A program made the position numbers and the translations under genes. The notes under the pieces were generated by a model that was not told where the DNA came from, searched no databases, and saw only the letters and a list, made by a program, of their open reading frames with translations. From Eubacterium aggregans (GTDB lineage: Bacteria > Bacillota > Clostridia > Eubacteriales > Eubacteriaceae), in assembly GCF_900107815.1 (NCBI RefSeq), contig NZ_FNRK01000011.1, positions 1-64,000 on the forward strand: DNA of 64,000 nucleotides, given 5' to 3'. Numbering within the stretch: the stretch's first letter is position 1; the number at the start of each line of letters is the position of its first letter. Shown here one piece after another: positions 44,903 to 53,496 of this stretch.

Positions 44903-45673
44903 ATGTCAGTTTTAGATATGTTTAGTATGAAAGGTAAGTGTGGGTTTGTAACCGGCGGCTCCAGGGGGATTGGCTACGCCGTAGCGAAGGCATTGGCTGA
45001 AGCTGGAGCTGATGTCGCCTTGGTCGCCACGAATATGGCCATCGCTGAAAAAGCAGCAGAGGATATTCGCACCACTACCGGGCGGAACATTACCGCTATC
45101 GGCTGTGATGTGACCAAACCTGAAGAGGTGGATGCCATGATGGCGATTTTTCTGGAAACCTACAAAACCATTGACTTCGCCGTCAATAACGCTGGCATTT
45201 TCAACGGCTTTGCGGTGGAAGAGATTAGCCCCGAGGATTTTAAGGCCGTACTGGATGTTAACTTAAACGGCGTTTTTCTTACCGCTCAAGCGGCTGCCAA
45301 GGCCATGTTAAAGGAAGGGAAGAAGGGCAGTATTATTTCGACTGCCTCCATGTCCGGGCACATTGTCAATGTTCCCCAGACCATCGCTAATTACTGCGCC
45401 TCTAAGGCCGCCGTTATCCACCTGAGCAAGGCCATGGCTGTGGAATGGGCCGAACGGGGGATTCGCGTTAATACCGTAAGCCCTGGGTATATCACAACCG
45501 AGCTGGTCGCTGAACTAACCGATATGCACCCCATCTGGAATGAGATGGTCCCCATGAAACGCCTTGGGACTGTAGAGGATTTGGTGGGTGCCTACCTCTA
45601 CCTCGCTTCCAATGCTTCCCGCTACACCACCGGCTCCGATATCATCGTTGACGGCGGCTATTGCTGCCGATAG
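44903..45673 (+). CDS. Short-chain dehydrogenase/reductase (SDR)
   Basis: The ATG at 44903, after GGAGG, gives 256 residues, as a longer frame would start at the -10 box. TGGSRGIGYAVA is the NAD(P) motif. NNAG, the catalytic serine in STASMSG and the YCASKAA motif with tyrosine and lysine are intact. It resembles gluconate 5-dehydrogenase-type and polyol dehydrogenases. It is the first gene of the GntR-controlled operon, so it probably oxidises or reduces the sugar or polyol before phosphorylation and cleavage. Confidence 0.88.
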   Translation: MSVLDMFSMKGKCGFVTGGSRGIGYAVAKALAEAGADVALVATNMAIAEKAAEDIRTTTGRNITAIGCDVTKPEEVDAMMAIFLETYKTIDFAVNNAGIFNGFAVEEISPEDFKAVLDVNLNGVFLTAQAAAKAMLKEGKKGSIISTASMSGHIVNVPQTIANYCASKAAVIHLSKAMAVEWAERGIRVNTVSPGYITTELVAELTDMHPIWNEMVPMKRLGTVEDLVGAYLYLASNASRYTTGSDIIVDGGYCCR

Positions 45674-45681
45674 GAGAACCC

Positions 45682-46353
45682 ATGACTTATTCAAAACACG
45701 ATATTGCCCGGATGATTGACATCAGCGCCGTCCAAGCCCAGTCCACCCAGGCCGATGTGGATGCCATTATCGCCGCAGCCAAGGCCCATCGCTTTATTTG
45801 CGTCTTTCCCCTCCACGGCTTTATAAACCGGGCCTTGGATGCCATGGCGAACGAACCGGATATTATGGTTGGTGGGGTCATCGGCTTTCCATCCGGCGGT
45901 GAACTGACCGCCTTCAAGGTTCATCAGGCCAAAACCTTGACCGCTATGGGTTGTGGCGAGGTGGATATGGTCCTCAATGTGGGGATGTTGAAATCCGGAC
46001 TGGACGGCGCCGTCGCCCGGGATATCCGCCGAGTAGCCGATGCTGCCGGAGACACGCCCCTTAAGGTTATTATGGAAGCGCCCCTCCTTACCGATGACGA
46101 AATTGCCCGGGCTGCAAGGCTGATCTGCGACAACGGCGCCAGTTTTATTAAAACAGGGACCGGATGGTCCGGCACCACCACGGACCACCATATCAAAGTG
46201 ATTAAAAAAGCAGTGGGAAATACCCTTCCCCTCAAAGTAGCGGGTGGGGTGCGCAATCTGGAAACCGTTCTGCGGATGGTGGATATGGGCGTCAGCCGTT
46301 TCGGCATTGGTTATGCATCCGCTCTGAATATCCTCAATGAAGTTAAAGAATAA
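45682..46353 (+). CDS. Deoxyribose-phosphate aldolase family protein (DeoC-like)
   Basis: The ATG at 45682, after AGGAGA, gives 223 residues. GEVDMVLNVGMLKSG, the lysine of KVIMEAP, FIKTGTGWSG with the Schiff-base lysine and VAGGVRNLE match class I DeoC aldolases. DeoC cleaves deoxyribose 5-phosphate to acetaldehyde and glyceraldehyde 3-phosphate. Between an SDR gene and an FGGY kinase gene it could act on a different phosphorylated sugar, so no gene symbol is given. Confidence 0.85.
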   Translation: MTYSKHDIARMIDISAVQAQSTQADVDAIIAAAKAHRFICVFPLHGFINRALDAMANEPDIMVGGVIGFPSGGELTAFKVHQAKTLTAMGCGEVDMVLNVGMLKSGLDGAVARDIRRVADAAGDTPLKVIMEAPLLTDDEIARAARLICDNGASFIKTGTGWSGTTTDHHIKVIKKAVGNTLPLKVAGGVRNLETVLRMVDMGVSRFGIGYASALNILNEVKE

Positions 46354-46365
46354 TGGAGTGTCTTT

Positions 46366-47904
46366 ATGAAAAAAACAGTGATTGCCTACGATTTAGGAAC
46401 CGGAGGGATTAAGGCCTCTCTCTATGCCTCTGACGGGGCACCCTTAGCCAGTACCTTTAAAGCCTACGATACCACCTTTCCCGAAGAATCCCGCCACGAA
46501 CAACGCCCCGAGGATTGGTGGGATGCGGTAGTGGCCACCTGCCAGGAGCTTATCGCCACCAGTGGCGTCGATGTGGATACGATTGAAGCCCTGGCCATTT
46601 CGGGCCACAGCCTCGGCGTTGTTCCCATTGGCACAGATGGCCAGCTTTTAGCGGATACCACTCCCATTTGGTCCGATAAACGGGCCACCTGCCAGGCCAA
46701 TCGTTTTTTTGAAAAAATCGATTATGAAGAATGGTATAACCGTACCGGCAGCGGCTTTCCCCGGGAATGCTACTCCCTTTTTAAAATCATGTGGTACCAG
46801 GAAGAGCAGCCCGAATTATTCGCCAAGGTCCATAAGATCATTGGAACCAAAGATTATTGCAACTATCGTTTCACCGGACGGCTGTGTACCGATTATTCCT
46901 ACGCCTCTGGCTGTGGTGCCTTCAACCTGAAGGCCTGGGACTATATCCCGGAATATATGGCCGCCGCCGGTATCGACCCCAGCCTCTTCCCAGAAATTTT
47001 AGATTCAGACGCCGTTCTGGGAACCATTACTCCGGAGGCAGCGGCCCTTACCGGTCTGCCCACCACCGTCAAGGTGATTGCCGGCGGTGTTGATAACGCC
47101 TGTATGGCCCTGGGTGCCCGGGGAATAAAAGATGGTCGGATTTATACCTCCCTGGGAACCTCGGCCTGGATCGCCTTAACCTCCCAGGAACCCGTGGTGG
47201 ATTTCAAATACAAGCCCTATGTCTTTGCCCATGCCATCAAGGGGATGTACGCCTCAGCAACGTGTATCTTCTCTGCAGGGAACAGCTACAAATGGGTTCG
47301 GGATACCCTCTGCCCGGATTTAAAGGCAGCCGAAGAGGCCGGTGGCCCCGATGCCTATATGGCCATGGATCAGCTGGCAGAAGCTTCTCCCATTGGGGCC
47401 AATAAGCTCCTCTTCAATCCCAGTCTGGCTGGGGGCTCCATGATCGAAGCCAGCGACGACATCGTCGGGGCCTACGCCGGACTCAAGCTTTCCACCACCC
47501 GGGCAGACCTGATTCGATCAGCCATGGAAGGTGTTGCCTTAAATCTGCGCATCGCCCTGGATATTCTGTGCGCCTACGGTGATGAAGCCCTCACCGAAAT
47601 GCTCATTGTGGGTGGCGGCAGCAAAAGCCCGCTGTGGCGTCAGATCTTTGCCGATGCCTACGGCCTGGATATCCTCAAAACAAGCGTGGATCAGGATGCT
47701 GCTTCCCTTGGGGCTGCTGCCCTGGCTTTTAAAGGCGTGGGTCTGTGGGAGGATTACTCCCCCATCGATGGCCTCCATACCCTGGAAGCCCGAACACCAG
47801 TAAACTCCGAACACCAGAAACAATATGAAGCCCTGCTGCCAGTTTTTAAAACGGTTGCCCAGGCCATGGCCACTACAGGGGATGCTTTAAAGAATTTATC
47901 CTAA
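46366..47904 (+). CDS. FGGY-family carbohydrate kinase (second copy)
   Basis: A 512-residue kinase starting KKTVIAYDLGTGGIKASLY, with WSDKRA in the middle, VIAGGVDNACMALGA in the hinge region and MLIVGGGSKSPLWRQIFAD near residue 412. Xylulokinase-like features are clear, but the substrate is not. It is the last gene after the SDR and DeoC-like genes (12 bases apart), suggesting a kinase-dehydrogenase-aldolase route. No transporter gene is adjacent. It is distinct from the kinase at 25898-27445. Confidence 0.88.
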   Translation: MKKTVIAYDLGTGGIKASLYASDGAPLASTFKAYDTTFPEESRHEQRPEDWWDAVVATCQELIATSGVDVDTIEALAISGHSLGVVPIGTDGQLLADTTPIWSDKRATCQANRFFEKIDYEEWYNRTGSGFPRECYSLFKIMWYQEEQPELFAKVHKIIGTKDYCNYRFTGRLCTDYSYASGCGAFNLKAWDYIPEYMAAAGIDPSLFPEILDSDAVLGTITPEAAALTGLPTTVKVIAGGVDNACMALGARGIKDGRIYTSLGTSAWIALTSQEPVVDFKYKPYVFAHAIKGMYASATCIFSAGNSYKWVRDTLCPDLKAAEEAGGPDAYMAMDQLAEASPIGANKLLFNPSLAGGSMIEASDDIVGAYAGLKLSTTRADLIRSAMEGVALNLRIALDILCAYGDEALTEMLIVGGGSKSPLWRQIFADAYGLDILKTSVDQDAASLGAAALAFKGVGLWEDYSPIDGLHTLEARTPVNSEHQKQYEALLPVFKTVAQAMATTGDALKNLS

Positions 47905-47955
47905 CCTGAAATCAGATAAATATACTCATGCTAAAGATATATTGTGGTGTCTTTT

Positions 47956-49017
47956 TTATTCCAGCCACAGGAGCTTCTCCGGCTGAATCCCAAGAGACAC
48001 CGATTTTCCCAGGGATAAAGTAGACATATTGTTCTTTTCCATCGCCACCACCAAACGCCCCAGGCTCTTTCCATCCCCTTGGATACGGACGACAACATTG
48101 TCTTCAAAGGGCAGCTCAAGCAGGCACTCAATCCTTCCCTTTAGGCGGATGGAGGCCTCCAGGGGTTCATCCTGGGTCATAAGGATATCGTGGGCTCGAA
48201 TGGCCAGGTGGGTACGCCCGGGTACCTGGGGTGAAAGACAAAACCCCCACTCCGGACAGGACATTTGCCCCTTACCATCTGGCTTTACTGCCGCGATGTT
48301 CTTACACCCGGTGATATTGGCCCCCGCCACGGTTACCGGGTCTTTAAAAACAGCCTCCTTGGTCCCCACCCGCTCCATGTGGCCCCGGCTGATAATCCCC
48401 ATCCGGGAGCACAGACTGTACACCTCGTCCCGGTTGTGGGAGACAAAAAGCATGGGGGTGTGGTATTTCTCAAAGATTTCCAGCATCTGGAGCTCCAGGG
48501 TCATTTTCAGGTTATGGTCCAGGGCGGAAAAGGGCTCATCCAGCAAAATCAGCTCTGGCTTAGCTGCCAGCATCCGGGCCAGAGCCACCCGCTGCTGCTG
48601 CCCACCGGAGAGCATCCGCGGGTATTTTTCTGCCAAGCCATCCAGGGCAAAATCCCGAATAAAGTCCGCCACTAGGGCCTCCCGTTCATCCTTGGATAGT
48701 GCCACCCCGATGTTTTGGGCCACGGTCATATTGGGAAAAAGGGCGTACTGCTGGAAGAGGTAGCCCACCCGACGCTCCCGGGGGGGGAGATTAATCCCCT
48801 TCTGGGAATCGTAGAGCACCCGGCCATTTAAGCAGATGCGTCCCGAATCCGGCTTCTCAATGCCGGCAATACACTTAAGGGTCAGGCTCTTGCCGCAGCC
48901 GCTTTCCCCCAACACCGCAAAGATTTCCTCCCCGGTTTCAAAGGCGACCGCCAGGGTAAAATCTCCGAAGGTTTTAACAATATCTACGGATAAGCCCATT
49001 TTAGCCCCTCCTTCCAT
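47956..49017 (-). CDS. modC: Molybdate ABC transporter ATP-binding protein ModC
   Basis: A 353-residue ATPase. Walker A is GESGCGKSLT, the signature LSGGQQQRVALAR, Walker B LILLDEPFSALD, and SHNRDE the switch. The C-terminal part (about residues 220-353) is a MOP/TOBE-like molybdate-binding domain (NITGCKNIAAV; LAIRAHDI), as in ModC. It powers molybdate uptake with ModB and ModA and overlaps modB by 17 bases. Confidence 0.92.
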   Translation of the reverse strand: MEGGAKMGLSVDIVKTFGDFTLAVAFETGEEIFAVLGESGCGKSLTLKCIAGIEKPDSGRICLNGRVLYDSQKGINLPPRERRVGYLFQQYALFPNMTVAQNIGVALSKDEREALVADFIRDFALDGLAEKYPRMLSGGQQQRVALARMLAAKPELILLDEPFSALDHNLKMTLELQMLEIFEKYHTPMLFVSHNRDEVYSLCSRMGIISRGHMERVGTKEAVFKDPVTVAGANITGCKNIAAVKPDGKGQMSCPEWGFCLSPQVPGRTHLAIRAHDILMTQDEPLEASIRLKGRIECLLELPFEDNVVVRIQGDGKSLGRLVVAMEKNNMSTLSLGKSVSLGIQPEKLLWLE

Positions 49018-49672
49018 CCAGCCGACGCTGTCTGCCGTTGACCCAATTCATCCCCAGGATGGAAATCACGGAGATGGTCACAATGACTGCCACCCATTTG
49101 TAAGCTAAAACCCGATTGCCATTTTGCACGGCCGAGTACACCGCCACCGCCACGGTCTGAGTCTTCCCAGGAATGTTCCCCGCCAGCATGATGGTGGCCC
49201 CAAATTCTCCCAATGCCCGGGCAAAGGCCAGGATGGTCCCTCCGACAATCCCCGGCAAACAGCTTGGAAAGACGATCTGCCAAAAGATCCGAATATCCGA
49301 TAGTCCCAGGGTCTGCCCCGCATAGATGAGGGTTTCATCCATTTGCTCAAAGGCCCCCCGGGCGGTGCGGTACATCAGCGGAAAGGCCACCACCGTGGAT
49401 GCCACCACCGTTCCCAGCCAGGTAAAGACCACCTGAATACCAATCTGGGACAGCCAGACCCCCACGCCACTGTTTTTCCCAAAGAGGACCAACAGAAAAA
49501 AACCCACCACAGTGGGGGGGAGTACCAGGGGCAGGGTGAAGAGGGCATCAAACAACCCCGATCCCCGCTTCAATCCAACCACCTTCCAGGCGGCCAGGGT
49601 CCCCAGCAAAAAGGTAAGGCCCGTGGCAATGAAGGCCGTTTTTAATGATAACAATAAGGGTGACCAATCCAT
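49001..49672 (-). CDS. modB: Molybdate ABC transporter permease ModB
   Basis: The ATG at 49672, seven bases after GAAAGGAGC, gives 223 residues. An upstream extension of the frame into the hairpin region is not a gene. Five membrane helices and the EAA-type loop (GQTLGLSDIRIFWQIVFPSCLPGI) near residue 140 match ModB. It lies after the long intergenic hairpins that separate it from modA. Confidence 0.92.
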   Translation of the reverse strand: MDWSPLLLSLKTAFIATGLTFLLGTLAAWKVVGLKRGSGLFDALFTLPLVLPPTVVGFFLLVLFGKNSGVGVWLSQIGIQVVFTWLGTVVASTVVAFPLMYRTARGAFEQMDETLIYAGQTLGLSDIRIFWQIVFPSCLPGIVGGTILAFARALGEFGATIMLAGNIPGKTQTVAVAVYSAVQNGNRVLAYKWVAVIVTISVISILGMNWVNGRQRRLDGRRG

Positions 49673-49712
49673 GGTTGCTCCTTTCGAGGTGCGAAAATTT
49701 GAGGGGGGTGCT

Positions 49713-49864
49713 GTTCGTCCGCTGATTTTTGTGGAAACGGGGCGGCTGTTCGCAGTAGGTATCACAATCACACTCCCGCTCGTCGTACAGGCTGCGCCTG
49801 TTCGCCTCAAGGTCGTGATGCCTGAGATACCTTCTGCGGACAGCCTGGGTAAGCTGGGACGAAC
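49713..49864. repeat. 152-bp long imperfect hairpin between modA and modB
   Basis: GTTCGTCC (49713-49720) pairs with GGACGAAC (49857-49864). Inside, GGCTGT/ACAGCC, GCAG/CTGC and GGTATC/GATACC pair in order, then ATCAC/GTGAT and an ACAGGC-TGC-GCCTGT tip. No ORF or U-tract accounts for it. It resembles REP/BIME-like intercistronic structures in layout, not in sequence. Confidence 0.6.
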
Positions 49865-49924
49865 CTAAATGTATGGGGGGCTCAATACTCCGTTACCCGG
49901 CGGTGTCCAAAAACAAAGGAGGGG

Positions 49925-50047
49925 CGGACATATCTTTCGCGTAAGTCTGCATTGGGGCGAACGGGCATGTGTTCGAAAATGCGAAGCCGTTTCGGTAACA
50001 CACCCCGTCCGAATCCACGGGCAGACGGAGCGAAAGCATATGTCCGG
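49925..50047. repeat. About 120-bp long imperfect hairpin downstream of modA
   Basis: GGACATAT (49926-49933) pairs with ATATGTCC (50038-50045), TTTCGC with GCGAAA, and GTCTGC with GCAGAC. Inside, CGAACGGG..TGTGTT pairs with AACACA..CCCGTCCG around a CGAAA/TTTCG tip. With the 152-bp element it fills most of the 470-base gap between modB and modA. Confidence 0.6.
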
Positions 50048-50141
50048 CACTCCGGGGCTTGCTGAGGGCAATCCCCACCGCCCCGCGAACAGCCGTGCTA
50101 TTGCCACTAATTACAGCGGATGAATGGCTCCAACCTACTGC

Positions 50142-50933
50142 TTATTTCTCCGAGTAAATCGTAAAGCCGTACTTAGTCAGAATATCCTGGGCATCCTTCG
50201 TCTTTAAAAACTCCGTAAAAGCCTTGGCCGCATCCTTTTGGGTGGAAGCCTTCACAATCCCCATGGGATAGATAACCGGGTCGCAGCTCCCTTCTGGGGC
50301 TTCGGTAATGACAGTCACATTATCTTCAATAGCCGCATCCGTTGCGTAAACCACACCGCATTCCGCATTGCCTGTGGCCACCCAATCCAGGACCTGACGG
50401 ACATTGGTGGCCAGATTTGCTTTAGCTTTTACGACATCCCAAATCCCCAAATTCGTAAAGATGGTTTCAGTATACTGCCCCACCGGCACATCTTCATTCC
50501 CAATGGCAATCATTTTCACCTTATCGGTTCCCACATCCTCAAAGGATTGAATATCCAGGGTGGAATCCTTCCCTTTAATGAGGACAACCTTGTTTTCCAG
50601 AAGCTTGGCAATGGAATCGGAATCCATGAGACCCGCATCATTCAAGGTGTTCATCTGCTTCATGGCTGCCGATACGAAAACATCGGCATTGGCGCCTTCT
50701 TTGATCTGTTTTGCCAGGGTTCCCGAGGAATCAAAGCTGAAATTCACCTTGACATCCGCATATTGTTCATTGAATTTCGTGGCAATTTCAGTAAAGGCAT
50801 CCGTTAAGCTGGCCGCCGCCATAACCGTAATTTCACCGGTCTGATCACTGGTCTTTGCCTTGGAACTACAGCCTGCCAATACGCACACCATAGCCAGAAT
50901 GGCCACCATTGCCAATATGATTCTCTTCTTCAT
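50142..50933 (-). CDS. modA: Molybdate-binding lipoprotein ModA
   Basis: A 263-residue protein with a lipoprotein signal (MKKRIILAMVAILAMVCVLAGC, lipobox LAGC). The mature part has the ModA motifs VMAAASLTDAF, the FSFDSSGTLAKQI binding loop, GANADVFVSA and GIVKAST. It captures molybdate or tungstate outside the membrane and hands it to ModB. It precedes modB by about 470 bases of hairpin-rich DNA. Confidence 0.95.
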   Translation of the reverse strand: MKKRIILAMVAILAMVCVLAGCSSKAKTSDQTGEITVMAAASLTDAFTEIATKFNEQYADVKVNFSFDSSGTLAKQIKEGANADVFVSAAMKQMNTLNDAGLMDSDSIAKLLENKVVLIKGKDSTLDIQSFEDVGTDKVKMIAIGNEDVPVGQYTETIFTNLGIWDVVKAKANLATNVRQVLDWVATGNAECGVVYATDAAIEDNVTVITEAPEGSCDPVIYPMGIVKASTQKDAAKAFTEFLKTKDAQDILTKYGFTIYSEK

Positions 50934-50991
50934 TGTTTTTCTCCATTCATTTCAGTTGTACCGCTTAGATCTCAAAATCTTCCAACGTCCC

Positions 50992-51441
50992 TTACTTTGC
51001 CACCGCCTCTATCCGCTCGATGGTGTCCCCCACGGCAATTTCCCCACCGTGGATGACCTTGGCAAACACGCCTTGGGTGGGCATAATGCAAGTTCCCATT
51101 TTTTTATGGATTTCACAATGGTTATGGCATTCCTTGCCGATCTGGGTCATTTCCAGAATCACCTCACCACAAACAAAACGGGTCCCCACGGGCAGGGTAC
51201 TGAAATCAAAACCCTCTACTACCAGGTTTTCCCCAAAGGCACCGTCCACCACATCCGCCCCCTGGGCATTAAAGGCCGCAATCCGCTCATAGGACAGCAG
51301 ACTGACCTGCCGATGCCAATTGCCGGCGTGGGCATCCCCTTCGATGCCATGATCCACCCGAAAGGTCGCCTTTCCCTGGTTTTTCTTCTGAATCCCCTTC
51401 CGCTCACTGGTGCAAACCGCTCGTACAATTCCCATGATCAT
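50992..51441 (-). CDS. MOSC domain protein
   Basis: A 149-residue protein with the MOSC core: a GIEGDAHAG loop, the GAFGENLVVEG segment and a cysteine in IGKECHNHC, as in MOSC sulfur-carrier domains of molybdenum enzymes and YiiM-like proteins. It overlaps the moaA stop (ATGA). It probably takes part in cofactor sulfuration or transfer. The exact role is unknown. Confidence 0.85.
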   Translation of the reverse strand: MIMGIVRAVCTSERKGIQKKNQGKATFRVDHGIEGDAHAGNWHRQVSLLSYERIAAFNAQGADVVDGAFGENLVVEGFDFSTLPVGTRFVCGEVILEMTQIGKECHNHCEIHKKMGTCIMPTQGVFAKVIHGGEIAVGDTIERIEAVAK

Positions 51442-52409
51442 CCTCCTATTCCCACCATCCGGCGGGTTTCTTCATCCGCCTGGCCCTGGATTTCAAATCC
51501 GTGGCGCAGGGGTTTGTTTAAAATAGCTGTCGCTAAAGTCTGGGTGAGGGCCCCATCGTCCCCACCGTCACGCAGCAGCTTCCGCAAATCCACATGCCCT
51601 GCCCGATTGAGGCAAAGCTTCAAAATCCCATCCGAGGTGACGCGCACCCGATTGCAGGTCTCACAAAATTCATGGCTGACTGCACTGATGATGCCGATCC
51701 GCCCTAAATATCCCGGAATTTTAAAGTACTGGGCCGGGCCATTCCCCAGCTGCTCTGACACTGCCATGAGATTGGGATGCTTTCCCTTGAGCATCGCCAT
51801 GACCGTATCCCCGGTACAGCCGCTGTAATCCCTGCCCATGCCGATGGGCATCATCTCAATATACCGCACGTGTACCGGCCAAAACCGGGCCAGATCGGCA
51901 ATCCCCAGCCAGTCCTCCCGGTTCTGGGGCATCAGTACGGTATTGGTTTTTACCCGAATGCCCGCATCCACGGCTTTTTCCAGGGACTGCAGGACCCGAT
52001 CCAGGCCATCCCGTTTGGTAATCTTCTGGAACCGCTCCCGATCCAGGGTATCCAGGCTGATATTAATGCCATCAATCCCTATTTCCTTCAGGGCTTCCAC
52101 ATACTGGCCCAGGACATATCCATTGGTGGTCAGGGTGACCTGTTCCACCCCGGAGAGGGCCTTCATCCGAGCCAGGAGGTCCACGGCACCCTTACGCACC
52201 AGGGGCTCTCCTCCGGTTACTTTAAACCGGGTAATCCCCAGGGCTACCGCACTGCGGCAGATCCGAAGGATTTCATCAAAGGTGAGTACCTCATCGTGGG
52301 TGATGGGTGTCACCCCATCCTCCGGCATACAATACACACATCGAAAATCGCAGCGATCCGTAATGGATAGGCGCATATAGTCGATGTGACGTCCGTGCTG
52401 ATCCTTCAT
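51438..52409 (-). CDS. moaA: GTP 3',8-cyclase MoaA
   Basis: The ATG at 52409 gives 323 residues, the usual length. Upstream codons do not fit MoaA. The first cluster is C20-X3-C24-X2-C27 (CDFRCVYC), with VTGGEPLVRKG next. The second cluster has CETCNRVR and a cysteine about 14 residues later. The C-terminus ends in the conserved GG pair. It converts GTP to the first molybdopterin intermediate, which MoaC processes. Confidence 0.95.
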   Translation of the reverse strand: MKDQHGRHIDYMRLSITDRCDFRCVYCMPEDGVTPITHDEVLTFDEILRICRSAVALGITRFKVTGGEPLVRKGAVDLLARMKALSGVEQVTLTTNGYVLGQYVEALKEIGIDGINISLDTLDRERFQKITKRDGLDRVLQSLEKAVDAGIRVKTNTVLMPQNREDWLGIADLARFWPVHVRYIEMMPIGMGRDYSGCTGDTVMAMLKGKHPNLMAVSEQLGNGPAQYFKIPGYLGRIGIISAVSHEFCETCNRVRVTSDGILKLCLNRAGHVDLRKLLRDGGDDGALTQTLATAILNKPLRHGFEIQGQADEETRRMVGIGG

Positions 52410-52422
52410 CGCATCACCAATC

Positions 52423-53442
52423 CTAGTGGCCAAAGCCGCAATTGGGGAAGGTACACACATCGCAGAGGAGACACAGCCCTCCTTCTCCCAGGCGGATGAA
52501 ATCCTCAGCTGCAAGAACATCATCGGCTAAAATTCGGGGCAGCACCAAATCGAAGATGGTGCGTCTGGCGTACATCACACAGCCCGGCAGGCCCATGATG
52601 GGCACCCCAGCTTTGGTATAAGCCAGCATGAACATGGCCCCCGGCAGCACTGGCGCCCCATAGGTAATAATGTCCGCTCCGGTATTTTTAATGGCCAGGG
52701 GGGTCCGATCGTCGGGGTCCACACTCATGCCCCCGGTACAGATAATCATTTCACAGCCCCTTTTGAGCATCCCCTGGATGGCCTCTGTAATGGTCTTGGG
52801 ATCGTCACCGCTTAAAACATGCTCATCCATGGACAGTCCGTATTCTAAGAGCTTATCCACAATAACCGGGGTAAAGGAATCCTCAATGCGTCCCTTGGAG
52901 ACCTCGCTGCCTGTGGTAATGACCCCAACCTTCTTCTTTTCAAAAGGAACAACCTGGAAAATAGGGGATTCCCCCGCCACCCTCTGGGCCGCTTCCATCT
53001 TATCCCGGGCAATGACCAGGGGGATGATCCGGGTTCCGGCAATTTTATCCCCAGCCCGGACCGGAAAATCCCCATGTCGGCTGGCAATCATCATCTCACC
53101 CAGCCCATTGACTGCAACCAATGCCTCCCGATTGATCTTAAGCAGTCCATCCCGGTCTGCAATCAATTCGATTTTCCCTTCCTTCACCTCAGTGGGGTGC
53201 ATTCCTTCCCCCTGGCAAATTTTGCGCAGGACCTCCGCCCCATCGTTTTCGTGAAGCATGGTTTCATCCGCTTCCCAAACGTAGAGATTTTCCTTCCCCA
53301 CGGAAAGCAGCACGGGGATGTCCTCTTTTGTGACCACGTGGCCCTTGCGAAACACCGCATCCTTCGTCACACCCTTAATAATCTGGGTGATATCATGGCA
53401 GAGCACGTGCCCCACCGCATCCTCAGTTCGAATACTTTTCAT
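52423..53442 (-). CDS. Molybdopterin-binding (MoeA-like) protein with C-terminal cysteines
   Basis: A 339-residue protein. Residues about 165-305 are a MoaB/MoeA-type domain (VGVITTGSEVSKG; IICTGGMSVDPDDRTP; PGAMFML; GLPGCVMYARRTIFD). The first 150 residues resemble a shortened MoeA. The tail has a cysteine cluster, GLCLLCDVCTFPNCGFGH, absent from normal MoeA. Such proteins go with xanthine dehydrogenase-type molybdenum hydroxylases and may insert molybdenum. It lies 13 bases before moaA in the same operon. Confidence 0.85.
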   Translation of the reverse strand: MKSIRTEDAVGHVLCHDITQIIKGVTKDAVFRKGHVVTKEDIPVLLSVGKENLYVWEADETMLHENDGAEVLRKICQGEGMHPTEVKEGKIELIADRDGLLKINREALVAVNGLGEMMIASRHGDFPVRAGDKIAGTRIIPLVIARDKMEAAQRVAGESPIFQVVPFEKKKVGVITTGSEVSKGRIEDSFTPVIVDKLLEYGLSMDEHVLSGDDPKTITEAIQGMLKRGCEMIICTGGMSVDPDDRTPLAIKNTGADIITYGAPVLPGAMFMLAYTKAGVPIMGLPGCVMYARRTIFDLVLPRILADDVLAAEDFIRLGEGGLCLLCDVCTFPNCGFGH

Positions 53443-53496
53443 CTTCCACTCCTCTATCTACAATTCTTTAATGCTTATCTGCAATCCAAGGATGCC

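Noticed and set aside
49673-49810. N-terminal extension of ModB
   Set aside because: The extension runs into the long hairpin, lacks ModB likeness and is preceded by no ribosome site, while the ATG at 49672 has one.
49713-50047. Integron attC sites or a CRISPR array
   Set aside because: There is no integrase, no repeated spacer pattern and no conserved attC core. The two hairpins differ in sequence.
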